Positions 8,674 to 18,143 of a stretch of 64,000 nt of DNA are shown here, one piece after another. Under the pieces are notes generated by a model that saw only the letters and a list, made by a program, of their open reading frames with translations, searched no databases and had not been told where the DNA came from. Both the position numbers and the translations under genes were made by a program. Source of the stretch: an uncultured Nesterenkonia sp. (lineage in GTDB: Bacteria > Actinomycetota > Actinomycetes > Actinomycetales > Micrococcaceae); the NCBI GenBank assembly GCA_947494195.1, contig CANLUC010000001.1:496001-560000 (forward strand), given 5' to 3'. Position 1 is the first letter of the stretch, and every line of letters starts with the position of its first letter.

Positions 8674-9207
8674 ATGCTTAAAGGATTCAGAGAGTTCATC
8701 ACCCGCGGAAACGTCGTGGACCTCGCCACCGCCGTGGTCATCGGCACCGCGTTCACCACCGTGGTCACCGCACTGGTGGAGAGCGTGCTGATGCCGCTGA
8801 TCTCGGCGCTCGTGGGCTACCAGGACTTCGACAACTTCGCGGTGGTGGAGGTGAGAGGCCAGGCCATCCAGTTCGGCGTGCTGCTCACCGCACTGGTCAA
8901 CTTCCTGCTCATCGCCGCCGCGGTCTACTACGTGGTCATCGCGCCCATGAAGCGTGTGGTCGAAGCACGCGAGCGGCGAGCGAAGAAGGCCCCGAAGGCG
9001 CCGGTCGAGGACGAGAACATCACGCTGCTCAAGGAGATCCGGGACCAGCTCAAGGCGCAAACCGAGGTCACGAACCCGGCATATCTCGCCTCTCTCGTGG
9101 AGGCGCAGCGGCAGGCAGAGGACCAGGCGACCGCAGAGGCCACTCAAGGGCCCCGCCGCCATCCCGTGCTCGGCAAGGCCAAGGACGTGGTCTGGGGCAA
9201 GGACTGA
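8674..9207 (+). CDS. mscL: Large-conductance mechanosensitive channel
   Basis: A homopentameric tension-gated channel that releases solutes on osmotic downshock. The N-terminal helix MLKGFREFITRGNVVDLATAVVIG-like start (split here as MLKGFREFI and NVVDLATAVVIGTAF) and TM1 are canonical; TM2 is LLTALVNFLLIAAAVYYVVI. At 177 residues it is longer than the usual 130-150, with a charged tail after residue 95 containing a predicted coiled region and a final basic segment. It converges with glmM with 10 bp between the genes. Confidence 0.95.
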   Translation: MLKGFREFITRGNVVDLATAVVIGTAFTTVVTALVESVLMPLISALVGYQDFDNFAVVEVRGQAIQFGVLLTALVNFLLIAAAVYYVVIAPMKRVVEARERRAKKAPKAPVEDENITLLKEIRDQLKAQTEVTNPAYLASLVEAQRQAEDQATAEATQGPRRHPVLGKAKDVVWGKD

Positions 9208-9217
9208 CCCCAGCCGC

Positions 9218-10570
9218 TCAGAGGGCGAGTTCGGCTTTGACGATCTCGGCCAGCGCCTCGGACTCGGACTGCGCCAGCTCCGCGGTCGCGGCCTCGACCA
9301 TCACCCGCACCACCGGCTCGGTCCCCGACGGACGCAGCAACACCCGGCCGGTCTCCCCCAGCCTGGCTTCAGCCTGCGCCACCGCGGCCTGCAGCGGCTC
9401 ATGGGTCTTCGCCCGCGTCCGGTCCACACCCTTGACGTTGATCAACACCTGCGGAAGCTTCGTCATCGCCTCCGCCGCCAACACCCGCGCCGTCTTGCCC
9501 GTGGCCGCGACCCGGGCCGCCAGCTGCAAACCAGTCAGCAGACCATCACCGGTGGTCGCCCAGTCCGCGAAGATCAGATGCCCGGACTGCTCCCCACCCA
9601 GGTTGTACCCGGCCGCGCGCATCGCGGCGAGCACATACCGGTCTCCTACGGCGGTCTCGACCAGGTTCACCCCGGCGGCCTCCATGCCCAGCTTCAACCC
9701 CAGGTTCGACATGACCGTGACCACCAAGGTGTCCTCGACCAGGGTCCCGGCGTCCTTCAGCGCGATGGCCAGGACACCCATGATCTGGTCGCCATCGATG
9801 ATCTCTCCGGTGTGATCCACCGCGAGGCACCGGTCGGCGTCCCCGTCATGGGCGATCCCCAGATCTGCCCGGTGGGTCAGGACTGCTTCCTGCAGCGGGC
9901 CCAGGTGGGTGGAGCCATACCCGTCGTTGATGTTCAGCCCGTCCGGGTCTGCCCCGATGACGATGACCTCAGCCCCGGCGTCGGTGAACGCCTGCGGGGA
10001 GACCCCGGCGGCAGCCCCATGGGCGCAGTCCAGCACGATCTTCATCCCCTTCAGGCTGACCCCGTCCATGGAGCGCAGCAGGTGCACCAGGTAGCGGTCC
10101 TCGGCGTCGGCGAAGCGGCGGACCCGTCCGACGTCAGCCCCGGTGGGTCGGGCGGGTTCGCGTCCGAGCTGGGTCTCGATGGCGTCTTCGGTGGCGTCGT
10201 CGAGCTTGTGCCCGCCGCGGGCGAGGAACTTGATCCCGTTATCCGGGGCCGGGTTGTGCGAGGCGGAGATCATCACCCCGAAGTCCGCGTCGATGTCGTC
10301 CACCAGGAACGCGGCGGCGGGGGTGGGCAGCACCCCGGCGTCGTAGACATCGACTCCGGCGCTGGCCAGGCCGGCGGAGACCGCGGCGGCGATGAACTCA
10401 CCAGAGATGCGGGGGTCACGGGCGACGACCGCGGTGGGTCTGGTGCCGGGGGTCACCTGCTGGTGGCCCAGGACGGTCGCTGCTGACTGGGAGAGGGTGA
10501 GGGCGAGTTCCGCGGTGAGCAGCCCATTGGCCACACCACGCACGCCGTCAGTGCCGAAAAGTCGTGCCAT
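9218..10570 (-). CDS. glmM: Phosphoglucosamine mutase
   Basis: A 450-residue alpha-D-phosphohexomutase that converts glucosamine-6-P to glucosamine-1-P, downstream of GlmS. Motifs in order: TDGVRGVAN at the N-terminus, the phosphoserine loop MISASHNP near residue 100, the Mg loop DGDADRC, and the phosphate-binding [15 protein letters not shown] at the C-terminus. The ATG at 10570 gives the standard MARLFGTDG start; longer in-frame sequence upstream overlaps the rpsI terminator and is not coding. Confidence 0.97.
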   Translation of the reverse strand: MARLFGTDGVRGVANGLLTAELALTLSQSAATVLGHQQVTPGTRPTAVVARDPRISGEFIAAAVSAGLASAGVDVYDAGVLPTPAAAFLVDDIDADFGVMISASHNPAPDNGIKFLARGGHKLDDATEDAIETQLGREPARPTGADVGRVRRFADAEDRYLVHLLRSMDGVSLKGMKIVLDCAHGAAAGVSPQAFTDAGAEVIVIGADPDGLNINDGYGSTHLGPLQEAVLTHRADLGIAHDGDADRCLAVDHTGEIIDGDQIMGVLAIALKDAGTLVEDTLVVTVMSNLGLKLGMEAAGVNLVETAVGDRYVLAAMRAAGYNLGGEQSGHLIFADWATTGDGLLTGLQLAARVAATGKTARVLAAEAMTKLPQVLINVKGVDRTRAKTHEPLQAAVAQAEARLGETGRVLLRPSGTEPVVRVMVEAATAELAQSESEALAEIVKAELAL

Positions 10571-10611
10571 GATGACGACCAGTGTACTGGGCGGTAGCCC
10601 CGTCAGACGCG

Positions 10612-10646
10612 CAAAACCCCGCCGGAAAGTCTCCGACGGGGTTTTG
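10612..10646 (-). terminator. Terminator of rplM-rpsI
   Basis: Arms CAAAACCCCG and CGGGGTTTTG, extended inward by CGGA/TCCG, form a strong hairpin with flanking T residues on the minus strand, 37 bp after the rpsI stop. Confidence 0.8.
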
Positions 10647-10683
10647 TGCAGCCGAGCTGTGCACTGAGAGCAGTGCGCGAGCT

Positions 10684-11181
10684 TTAGCGCTTGGAGTACT
10701 GCGGTGCCTTGCGTGCCTTCTTGAGACCGGCCTTCTTCCGCTCCACCGCACGGGCGTCGCGAGTCAGGAATCCGGCCTTCTTGAGCGACGCGCGGTTGTG
10801 GTCGCGGTCGATCTCGTTCAGCGCGCGGGAGATGCCCAGACGCAGGGCGCCGGACTGGCCCGAGGGGCCGCCGCCGTCGATGCGAGCGATCACATCGTAG
10901 GCTCCGGTGAGGCCCAGCAGGGTGAAGGGATCGTTCACTTCCTGCTGGTGCAGCTTGTTCGGGAAGTAATCTTCCAGGCTGCGACCGTTGAGGGTCCACT
11001 GGCCTGTGCCCGGAGTGATGCGGACGCGTGCGCGAGCCTGCTTGCGACGACCGATGGCGGCTCCGCCGACGGTCAGCGGTGCACGCTCGGACTCGCCGGC
11101 AGTCTCCTGGGCGGGGGTCGATTCCGAGGTGTAGCTTGAGAGCTCCTCGGTTTCGGTGAGCTCTTCAGTGTTCTGAGCCAC
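10684..11181 (-). CDS. rpsI: 30S ribosomal protein S9
   Basis: The core from about residue 43 ([11 protein letters not shown]) to the C-terminal QYSKR is standard S9, whose tail contacts P-site tRNA. A GTG start at 11181 is preceded by AAGGAGAATC, giving 165 residues. The first ~40 residues are an extra acidic Glu/Ser/Thr-rich extension absent from the ~130-residue E. coli protein but seen in various actinobacteria. It follows rplM, its usual partner, by 37 bp. Confidence 0.96.
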   Translation of the reverse strand: MAQNTEELTETEELSSYTSESTPAQETAGESERAPLTVGGAAIGRRKQARARVRITPGTGQWTLNGRSLEDYFPNKLHQQEVNDPFTLLGLTGAYDVIARIDGGGPSGQSGALRLGISRALNEIDRDHNRASLKKAGFLTRDARAVERKKAGLKKARKAPQYSKR

Positions 11182-11218
11182 GATTCTCCTTGAAAATTCT
11201 AGTGTCGGGTGGCCAGGA

Positions 11219-11662
11219 CTACTGAGCGACCTGGGAGATGTCGAACGGCTTAGGCTGCTGGGCGACGTGCGGGTGCTCAGCACCTGCATAGACGCGCAGC
11301 TTCTTCAGCTGAGCCGTTCCGAGCTTGTTATGCGGCAACATCCCCTTGACTGCCTGGTAGGCAGCGCGGGTGGGGTAGCGCTCGACCATCTCATTGAAGG
11401 TCAGCGACTTGATGCCACCGGGAAAGCCGGAGTGGCGCCAGTAGCGCTTCTTCTCGGCCTTGTCGCCGGTCATGGCGACTTTCTCGGCGTTGATGATGAT
11501 GACGAAGTCGCCCATGTCCTGGTGTGGGACAAAGGTCGGCTTGTGCTTGCCGCGCAGCAGCGCGGCCGTCTGGGTGGCGAGGCGGCCCAGCACGACGTCA
11601 GTCGCGTCGATGACGTGCCACTGGGCATCGGCGTCGCCAGGCTTCGGGGTGTACGTACGCAC
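11219..11662 (-). CDS. rplM: 50S ribosomal protein L13
   Basis: 147 residues, normal length. [19 protein letters not shown] and the later [19 protein letters not shown]-like sequence identify L13, an early assembly protein of the large subunit. It starts at GTG 11662 with GAAGG nine bases upstream. First gene of rplM-rpsI, with a promoter about 230 nt upstream. Confidence 0.97.
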   Translation of the reverse strand: MRTYTPKPGDADAQWHVIDATDVVLGRLATQTAALLRGKHKPTFVPHQDMGDFVIIINAEKVAMTGDKAEKKRYWRHSGFPGGIKSLTFNEMVERYPTRAAYQAVKGMLPHNKLGTAQLKKLRVYAGAEHPHVAQQPKPFDISQVAQ

Positions 11663-11891
11663 GTTGGTATGCCTTCGGTCGATGTTCTACGGTTCAGTGC
11701 ACTTGGCTCCCTGGTGCTGTGAGCGGCACCGGGTGTCAGTGACTGTTTCTTCGCGAGTGCGACATCCGGATTCCCAGGTGAGGACTGGGAAATGACCGGG
11801 CCCGTGAGTTCCCCTGCAGTTCGCGGAGGCTTCAACCATGCAACTGAGCCGCCTCAACACGAACCCACGCAAGGGTGGACACGCACAACAA
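11663..11891 (-). other. Long 5' leader of rplM-rpsI
   Basis: About 228 nt lie between the predicted transcription start (~11891) and the rplM GTG. No ORF resembling a known protein is seen. L13 leaders act as autoregulators in Firmicutes; whether this one does is unknown. The remainder of the gap to the MFS gene holds the promoter and the MFS terminator. Confidence 0.4.
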
Positions 11892-11897
11892 CCAACC

Positions 11898-11927
11898 ACT
11901 ATACAGAGCGCCCCCACCTTTGAGCAA
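11898..11927 (-). promoter_or_regulatory. Promoter of rplM-rpsI
   Basis: On the minus strand TTGCTC (11922-11927), an 18-bp spacer and TATAGT (11898-11903). The region is AT-rich relative to its surroundings, and it is the only convincing pair in the gap. Confidence 0.6.
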
Positions 11928-11997
11928 AGTGACTGATCATCGAAGATGCTCAGCGTCCGCTCTTCGGGCGGGGGGCACCGCTGAAAGTGGCCGGGGC

Positions 11998-12019
11998 CCG
12001 GCACTGTATTCAGTGCCGG
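11998..12019 (-). terminator. Hairpin terminator of the MFS gene
   Basis: CCGGCACTG and CAGTGCCGG form a perfect 9-bp stem with a TATT loop, 17 bp after the transporter stop. There is no T-tract on the minus strand, so termination efficiency is uncertain. Confidence 0.5.
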
Positions 12020-12036
12020 ATCTCAGCGCTGGAGGT

Positions 12037-13485
12037 TCAGCGCACGGCCCGCTTATAGGCCGCGTCTGACATGTCCTCCAGCTCGCGCCCCTTGGTCTCC
12101 GGCACCCATTTGAGCACGAAGATCAATGAGAGCAGCGCACAGGCGGCATAGAAGCCATAGGCGAAGACCAGCGAGAAGTCGGCCATCTCCGGGAAGAGCA
12201 TGGAGATGAGGAAGTTCGCGGCCCAGTTCGCCGAGGCGGTGACGCCCAGCGCCACGGCGCGGACACGGTTGGGGAACATCTCTCCGAGCAGGACCCACAT
12301 GAAGGGTCCCCAGGTCGCACCGAAGAAGAGCACGAAGACGTTCGCCGAGATCAGCGCGATCATGCCCCAGGCGCCGGGGAGGTTGACGAGCTCCTCGCCG
12401 TCGGCGCCCATGGTGATCACAGCTTGACTGAAGGAAACTGCCATCATGCCCAGGCCCAGCGCCATGCCAGCGGAGCCGACCGCAAGCGGAATGCGCCGCC
12501 CGACCTTGTCGACGATGATGATGCCGATGACGGTGGCGATGATGTTCACGCTGGTGGTGATGATCTGGACCAGGAAGGCCTGGTCCTCGGCGATGCCCAC
12601 GGCCTGCCACAGCGTGTTGGAGTAGTAGAAGATCACATTGATGCCGACGAACTGCTGGAACACTGCCAGACCCAGTCCCACCCAGACGATCGGTGAGATC
12701 TTGCCGCTGACGATGAGATCGCGGAACTTCTGCCGCGCCTCCATGTTGATGGTCTCGCGGACATCCTTGATCTTCTGCGCGATGGCGTTCTCACCCTTGA
12801 CGCCCACCACCTCTTCAAGGACCTTGGCGGCCTGCTTCTCGCGACCGCGCGAGATCAGGTAGCGCGGCGACTCCGGGATCGAGGAGGAGAGCAGCCCGTA
12901 GAGCAGCGCCGGGCCCGCTTCGAGCAGGAACATCCAGCGCCAGGCGTCCAGGCCCCACCACAGCTGGTCGGCGGCTCCGCCGGCGAGGTTGGCGACGAAG
13001 GCGTTGGAGGAGGCTGCCATGAAGATGCCGACGACGATCGCCAGCTGCCACATCGAGCCCAGGCGCCCACGCAGGTTGGTGGGAGCCACCTCGGCGATGT
13101 ACGCCGGAGCGATCACCGAGGCCATGCCGACGCCGATGCCACCGAGCACGCGCCAGATGATCAGATCCACGGGTCCGAAGGCGAGGCCTGAACCCAGTGC
13201 GGAGATGAAGAACAGTCCGGCGGCCACCATCATGGAGCGCTGGCGTCCGATGCGGTCGGAGAGGCTGCCGCCGGCCCAAGCGCCCACCATGCAGCCCAGC
13301 AGGGCGGAGGAGACGGTGAAGCCGATGGCGAGGTCGGAGAGCCCGAACTCGGACTGTATGGGCCCCACAGTGCCGTTGATCACGGCCGTGTCGAAGCCGA
13401 AGAGGAAGCCGCCGAACGCGGCGACCAGGACTACCCAGGCGACACCACCGATGCCGGAGTCCTGCGAGCTTGAAGTATTGCTCAT
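12037..13485 (-). CDS. Sugar-porter family MFS transporter
   Basis: A 482-residue integral membrane protein with about 12 hydrophobic segments and the sugar-porter signatures: DRIGRQR after TM2, IAPAYIAEVAP, PESPRYLI before the central loop, FQQFVGINVIFYY in TM7 and PETKGRELE at the C-terminus. Such proteins are H+-coupled or facilitative importers of xylose, glucose, arabinose or inositol; the substrate cannot be read from sequence. It stands alone between truA and rplM with its own upstream inverted repeat and downstream hairpin, so it looks like an independently regulated gene set among ribosomal operons. Confidence 0.9.
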   Translation of the reverse strand: MSNTSSSQDSGIGGVAWVVLVAAFGGFLFGFDTAVINGTVGPIQSEFGLSDLAIGFTVSSALLGCMVGAWAGGSLSDRIGRQRSMMVAAGLFFISALGSGLAFGPVDLIIWRVLGGIGVGMASVIAPAYIAEVAPTNLRGRLGSMWQLAIVVGIFMAASSNAFVANLAGGAADQLWWGLDAWRWMFLLEAGPALLYGLLSSSIPESPRYLISRGREKQAAKVLEEVVGVKGENAIAQKIKDVRETINMEARQKFRDLIVSGKISPIVWVGLGLAVFQQFVGINVIFYYSNTLWQAVGIAEDQAFLVQIITTSVNIIATVIGIIIVDKVGRRIPLAVGSAGMALGLGMMAVSFSQAVITMGADGEELVNLPGAWGMIALISANVFVLFFGATWGPFMWVLLGEMFPNRVRAVALGVTASANWAANFLISMLFPEMADFSLVFAYGFYAACALLSLIFVLKWVPETKGRELEDMSDAAYKRAVR

Positions 13486-13521
13486 CAGAGGTTGATTCCT
13501 TCTGTCAGGTCAGGGACGTGA

Positions 13522-13557
13522 TGCCTTCCCCAGGGAAGGCAAGCCCGACCGATTATG
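13522..13557 (-). promoter_or_regulatory. Possible promoter and operator of the MFS transporter
   Basis: On the minus strand a CATAAT -10 (13552-13557) is followed at once by a 20-bp inverted repeat, TGCCTTCCC-TG-GGGAAGGCA in that strand's sense (13522-13541), which would cover about +4 to +24. This is a typical repressor position. No good -35 is visible, and the repeat could instead be an RNA hairpin. Confidence 0.4.
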
Positions 13558-13715
13558 GTCCCTCGACGTGAACCACGCCACCCCGAAGACCTCGCCCCCG
13601 ACGACGGCGGCGCACCTCCGGTTCCTCAGCGGCCTGTATTGACAGGCCAGCACTCGGGTCAGGACCTGACAGCGGGATTGCCCGGCGTGTTACAGATCAC
13701 GGACATTCGCCCAGT

Positions 13716-14585
13716 TCAGAGGGATTCACGCAGCGCCCGGGTCTGGGCGGCACGCGCACCGAGCTGCTCGTCTGCGGGGTACTGGACCGATTCCAGAACC
13801 AGCCCCGCGGGGGGCGCCAGGCGCACCCGATCGTCCCAGCTGGGGGCGTCCAGCCGGGCCTGCAGCCACCCCGGCGCGCGGCGCCCCTCCCCCACGTCCA
13901 TGCAGGCCCCGATCAGGGCGCGCACCATGTGGTGACAGAAGGCATCGGCGGTGATCCGGGCCGTGATGATTCCGTCGGGCCCGCGCCGCATGGTGAACCG
14001 CTGCAGCTCTCGGATGGTGGTGCTGCGCTCCCGGGGCCGGCAGAAGCTACCGAAGTCCCGCAGTCCGTCCACGGAGGCTGCCTCAAGGTCCATCGCCTCA
14101 GCGTCCAGCGGGGTGCGGTGCCAGGCGGTGTCGGAGCGGCGCAGCGGATCCTGCAGGCTCGGCGCGTCCGCGATCCGATACCGATAGGTGCGGCTCAGCG
14201 CGGAGAACCGCGCGTCGAAGTTCGGCGCCACCTCGCGGGCCGCGAAGACCACGACGGCGCCGCGCTGAGCGTTGAGCACTCCCGCCAGTCGGCGCACCAT
14301 GGATTCCCCGGCGGTGATGCCGCGACCACGGACCAGCCCGGACCACTCTGCGGCGCTGAGGTCCAGATGGACCACCTGCCCGCGCGCATGCACTCCGGCA
14401 TCGGTGCGTCCGGCCACGATCAGCGGCACCTCACGGCGGAACAGGGTGGCGAGCCCTTCGCGAAGGGTTCCCTCCACCGTGCTCAGGCCGGGCTGTGCCG
14501 CCCAACCATGGAAGGCGCTGCCGTCGTACGCCAGGTCTAGACGTATCCGCACGGTTTCGAGCTGCGGATCCTCAGCGGTGTTCAT
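13716..14585 (-). CDS. truA: tRNA pseudouridine synthase A
   Basis: A 289-residue enzyme that makes pseudouridine at positions 38-40 of the tRNA anticodon arm. The N-terminal LDLAYDGSAFHGWAAQPG and the catalytic Asp in AGRTDAGVHARGQVVH are clear; a C-terminal FCHHMVRALIGACMDVGEGR block is also conserved. ATG at 14585 has GAGAGG eight bases upstream. It follows rplQ after that gene's terminator, as in many actinobacteria. Two of the flanking bases of the rplQ hairpin fall in its leader. Confidence 0.95.
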   Translation of the reverse strand: MNTAEDPQLETVRIRLDLAYDGSAFHGWAAQPGLSTVEGTLREGLATLFRREVPLIVAGRTDAGVHARGQVVHLDLSAAEWSGLVRGRGITAGESMVRRLAGVLNAQRGAVVVFAAREVAPNFDARFSALSRTYRYRIADAPSLQDPLRRSDTAWHRTPLDAEAMDLEAASVDGLRDFGSFCRPRERSTTIRELQRFTMRRGPDGIITARITADAFCHHMVRALIGACMDVGEGRRAPGWLQARLDAPSWDDRVRLAPPAGLVLESVQYPADEQLGARAAQTRALRESL

Positions 14586-14624
14586 CGTTCAAGCCTCTCT
14601 GCCCCTTCAGGCACGTGGCGCAGA

Positions 14625-14667
14625 CACAGAGGCGCCCCCGACCACGCGGATCGGGGGCGCCTCTGTG
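14625..14667 (-). terminator. Terminator of rplQ
   Basis: A perfect 17-bp stem (CACAGAGGCGCCCCCGA with its complement) and a 9-nt loop, starting 15 bp after the rplQ stop. It would end the infA-to-rplQ transcript and separate it from truA. Confidence 0.75.
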
Positions 14668-14681
14668 GGGGTGAGAAGTGC

Positions 14682-15239
14682 TTACTTCTCGCCCTCGGTC
14701 TGCTCAGACTCGGCAGCCTCGGTGGACTGGGCTTCGGCCGAGGTGTTCTCTGCCGCAGCGGCCTCGGAGTCGCTCGACTCGGTGGAGGTCTCCACCGGCG
14801 AGGTCTCCTGGGCGGTGCTCGTGGTGGCCTGTTCGGCCTCCTTGACCACTGCCTGCTTGGGGGAGACCGGCTCCATGACGAGCTCGATGACAGCCATCGG
14901 AGCGTTGTCGCCCTTGCGGTTGCCGATCTTCACGATCCGGGTGTAGCCGCCCTGGCGCTCAGCCATCGCCGGGGCGATGACGGTGAACAGCTCGTGGACG
15001 ACGGCCTGATGAGTGGCGCTGTTGGCGCTGATCTTGCTGACCACGCGACGACGAGCGGCGATGTCGCCCTGCTTCGCCATCGTGATCAGACGCTCAGCGT
15101 AGGGACGCAGGCGCTTGGCCTTGGTCAGCGTGGTGGTGATCGCGCGGTGCTCGAACAAGTTGGCTGACATGTTTGCCAGCATCAACTTCTCGTGCGACGG
15201 GCTGCCGCCCAGGCGCGGACCCTTGGTGGGGGTAGGCAT
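14682..15239 (-). CDS. rplQ: 50S ribosomal protein L17, with acidic C-terminal tail
   Basis: Residues 1-130 are standard L17 ([11 protein letters not shown] start, [20 protein letters not shown]), which lines the peptide-exit region. Residues 131-185 are an added Glu/Ser/Thr/Ala tail with almost no basic residues. Similar but variable tails occur on actinobacterial L17. It follows rpoA, the near-universal order. Confidence 0.96.
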   Translation of the reverse strand: MPTPTKGPRLGGSPSHEKLMLANMSANLFEHRAITTTLTKAKRLRPYAERLITMAKQGDIAARRRVVSKISANSATHQAVVHELFTVIAPAMAERQGGYTRIVKIGNRKGDNAPMAVIELVMEPVSPKQAVVKEAEQATTSTAQETSPVETSTESSDSEAAAAENTSAEAQSTEAAESEQTEGEK

Positions 15240-15316
15240 GGTGTGGTTCTCCTTGAGTGGTGCGCAGTCAGTTCTGCAAGAACATCAGCGCGAATAATTA
15301 TCGTGGGCCGCAGTTC

Positions 15317-16333
15317 TCAGAACCGCTGCTGCTCGTCTTCGACGTAGTCCTCGTCGCCAGCTTCCTGGAAACGAGCGGCTGTCGGGTCAAAGCCTGCAGG
15401 GGAATCCTTGAGCGAGAGACCGAGCTCGACGAGCTTGTCCTTGACCTCGTCGATGGACTTGGCACCGAAGTTGCGGATGTCCATCAGGTCAGCCTCGGAG
15501 CGAGCCACGAGTTCACCCACGGTGTGGATGCCCTCGCGCTTGAGGCAGTTGTAGGACCTCACGGTCAGCTCGAGATCTTCGATGGGCAGCGCCATGTCGG
15601 CAGCCAGTGCGGCGTCGGTCGGCGAAGGGCCGATCTCGATACCTTCGGCTGCGACATTGAGCTCACGGGCCAGCGAGAACAGCTCCACCAGGGTGGTGCC
15701 GGCGGATGCCAGGGCATCGCGCGGCTCCATGGAAGCCTTGGTCTCGACGTCGACGATGAGCTTGTCGAAGTCGGTGCGCTGCTCGACGCGGGTGGCCTCG
15801 ACCTTGAAGGAGACCTTCAGGACCGGTGAGTAGATCGAGTCGACCGGGATGCGGCCGATCTCGGCATCTGCCATCTTGTTCTGCGCTGCCGAGACGTAGC
15901 CGCGGCCGCGCTCGACGGTGAGCTCCATGTCAAGCTTGCCGTGCTCGTTGAGCGTGGCGAGGTGCAGGTCCGGGTTGTGGAACTCCACTCCCGCCGGCGG
16001 TGTGATGTCGGCGGCGGTAACGGGACCGGGGCCCTCCTTGCGGAGGTAGGCGACCACGGGCTCGTCATGCTCGGAAGAGACGGAGAGTCGCTTCACGTTC
16101 AGGATGAGCTCGGTGACGTCTTCCTTGGTCCCGGCGATCGTGGTGAACTCGTGGAGCACACCGTCGATACGAACGCTGGTGACTGCCGCACCTGGGATGG
16201 ATGAGAGCAGGGTCCGACGCATTGAGTTGCCGAGGGTGTAGCCGAAGCCCGGCTCGAGGGGCTCGATGACGAAGCGGGAGCGATTCTCGGCGACAACTTC
16301 TTCGGTCAGCGTGGGGCGCTGTGCAATGAGCAC
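15317..16333 (-). CDS. rpoA: RNA polymerase alpha subunit
   Basis: 338 residues. The N-terminal dimerisation domain begins [13 protein letters not shown] and includes [21 protein letters not shown]-type sequence; the C-terminal domain after residue ~245 contains [14 protein letters not shown] and [17 protein letters not shown], which bind UP elements and activators. It starts at GTG 16333. It follows rpsK after a 118-bp gap holding a hairpin. rpsD is not next to it, unlike in E. coli. Confidence 0.98.
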   Translation of the reverse strand: MLIAQRPTLTEEVVAENRSRFVIEPLEPGFGYTLGNSMRRTLLSSIPGAAVTSVRIDGVLHEFTTIAGTKEDVTELILNVKRLSVSSEHDEPVVAYLRKEGPGPVTAADITPPAGVEFHNPDLHLATLNEHGKLDMELTVERGRGYVSAAQNKMADAEIGRIPVDSIYSPVLKVSFKVEATRVEQRTDFDKLIVDVETKASMEPRDALASAGTTLVELFSLARELNVAAEGIEIGPSPTDAALAADMALPIEDLELTVRSYNCLKREGIHTVGELVARSEADLMDIRNFGAKSIDEVKDKLVELGLSLKDSPAGFDPTAARFQEAGDEDYVEDEQQRF

Positions 16334-16394
16334 TGATTGTTCCTTTCAGAGTGCATCCGCTATATGACGCATTCTCACTGAGTAATGATGCTCG

Positions 16395-16425
16395 GCCTGC
16401 CCCCGGCGCGGCGGCCGGGGACAGG
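16395..16425 (-). terminator. Hairpin between rpsK and rpoA
   Basis: GCCTGCCCCCGGC and GCCGGGGACAGGC pair with one mismatch around a short loop. There is no T-run, so it may be a processing or attenuation site rather than a full terminator. Confidence 0.45.
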
Positions 16426-16452
16426 CTCTAAATGTCTTGTAAAGAAGCTCGC

Positions 16453-16854
16453 TCAGACGCGACGGCGCTTGGGCGGGCGGCAGCCGTTGTGCGCGCTCGG
16501 GGTGACGTCCGAGATGGAGCCCACCTCGAGACCTGCGGCCTGAAGGGAGCGGATCGCGGTCTCGCGTCCGGAGCCGGGGCCCTTGACGAAGACCTCGACC
16601 TTCTTCATGCCGTGCTCCTGGGCGCGCTTGGCGGCCTGCTCAGCGGCAAGCTGTGCGGCGAAAGGAGTGGACTTGCGGGAGCCCTTGAATCCGACCTCGC
16701 CCGATGATGCCCAGGACACGACGGCGCCCGAGGGATCGGTGATTGAGACGATGGTGTTGTTGAAGGTCGACTTGATGTGAGCCTGGCCCTGCGTGATGTT
16801 CTTACTGGCTTTGCGGCGCGGTTTGCGGGCCGCTGCGCGAGTCTTTGGTGGCAT
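16453..16854 (-). CDS. rpsK: 30S ribosomal protein S11
   Basis: 133 residues, standard length. [19 protein letters not shown] start, [18 protein letters not shown] and the C-terminal [16 protein letters not shown] identify S11, part of the platform near the E site. It lies 65 bp after rpsM. Confidence 0.97.
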   Translation of the reverse strand: MPPKTRAAARKPRRKASKNITQGQAHIKSTFNNTIVSITDPSGAVVSWASSGEVGFKGSRKSTPFAAQLAAEQAAKRAQEHGMKKVEVFVKGPGSGRETAIRSLQAAGLEVGSISDVTPSAHNGCRPPKRRRV

Positions 16855-16919
16855 TTCTTCTCCGTGACTGAGTTCTTCGGATCAGCTGCTGCTGGCGTGA
16901 ATGGGCCTGCGGTGCTGAA

Positions 16920-17288
<369 letters not shown>

Positions 17289-17475
17289 GTGGCAGTCCTC
17301 CTTGTTCTCTTCCGAAGGTCTTCAGCAGTGCAATTCCCTCTGGGACCGATCGGTCCGACATCGGAGGTGATGTCCTCAGCGGGTCCCCGGCCTTCGGAAA
17401 CCGGGGGTGTGCTCGTCCAGCTCAGTGACGGGCTGCACTGCCATATGATGTGAGCTGTCCAGCGCGGGTGCGCCC

Positions 17476-17498
17476 TCACTTACTCAAGTGGTAAGTGA
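17476..17498. other. Small inverted repeat between rpsM and rpmJ
   Basis: TCACTTAC and GTAAGTGA form a perfect 8-bp stem with a 7-nt loop six bases after the rpmJ stop. It is too weak to call a terminator. The rest of the 215-bp gap shows nothing clear. Confidence 0.35.
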
Positions 17499-17503
17499 AG
17501 GAC

Positions 17504-17620
17504 TCAGCCCTGGCGCTGCTTGTGGCGTGGGTTCGACTTGCAGATCACGCGGATCACGCCGCTGCGGCGGATGACTTTGCAGTCGGTGCAGATCTGCTTC
17601 ACGCTCGGCTGAACCTTCAT
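17504..17620 (-). CDS. rpmJ: 50S ribosomal protein L36
   Basis: A 38-residue protein that opens [15 protein letters not shown] and closes NPRHKQRQG. Cys11, Cys14, Cys27 and His33 form the zinc ribbon, so this is the zinc-containing (C+) paralogue. Start ATG at 17620. It sits between infA and rpsM, its usual place. Confidence 0.95.
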   Translation of the reverse strand: MKVQPSVKQICTDCKVIRRSGVIRVICKSNPRHKQRQG

Positions 17621-17683
17621 GGGTTCTCCTCATTATTCGGTCGCGTGCGACAGTTTTTTACGTGTACCGACGCGAACGTCGAC

Positions 17684-17905
17684 TCACTTATAGCGGTAGA
17701 CGATGCGTCCACGGTTGAGGTCATACGGGCTCATCTCCACGACCACGCGATCCTCGGGGAGGATGCGAATGTAGTGCTGGCGCATCTTGCCCGAGATGGT
17801 GGCGAGGACGACGTGCTCGTTCTCCAGACGCACGCGGAACATTGCATTCGGCAGAGCCTCAGAGACTCGACCCTCTACCTCGATGACGCCTTCTTTTTTA
17901 CCCAT
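17684..17905 (-). CDS. infA: Translation initiation factor IF-1
   Basis: A 73-residue OB-fold factor that binds the A site of 30S during initiation. [20 protein letters not shown] and the C-terminal [16 protein letters not shown] are canonical. The ATG at 17905 is chosen because the family begins just there; sequence upstream is non-coding. Confidence 0.97.
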   Translation of the reverse strand: MGKKEGVIEVEGRVSEALPNAMFRVRLENEHVVLATISGKMRQHYIRILPEDRVVVEMSPYDLNRGRIVYRYK

Positions 17906-18143
17906 ATGCTCCACATACCGTTCGCGACCCCCGGTCATGTGCAGAACACACTGCGGCGCAGTGGTGAAGCACATGGCTGTGAGGTCTGATTCGATTGCTG
18001 CGGCGACTCGACAGTCCTGCATGTAGGCACGCTGAACCGCAGAGACAACCAGCAGTCAAGGCTACAGGACCAGCCGGCATCGGGACAAGTCCGCGGTGCG
18101 GAGAATCAGGCCGTCGGTCAGCAGCCCAGGCCCCGAGGTCGTA

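Noticed and set aside
10571-10999. N-terminal extension of glmM
   Set aside because: It would run through the rpsI terminator and into rpsI; the family start MARLFGTDG is at 10570.
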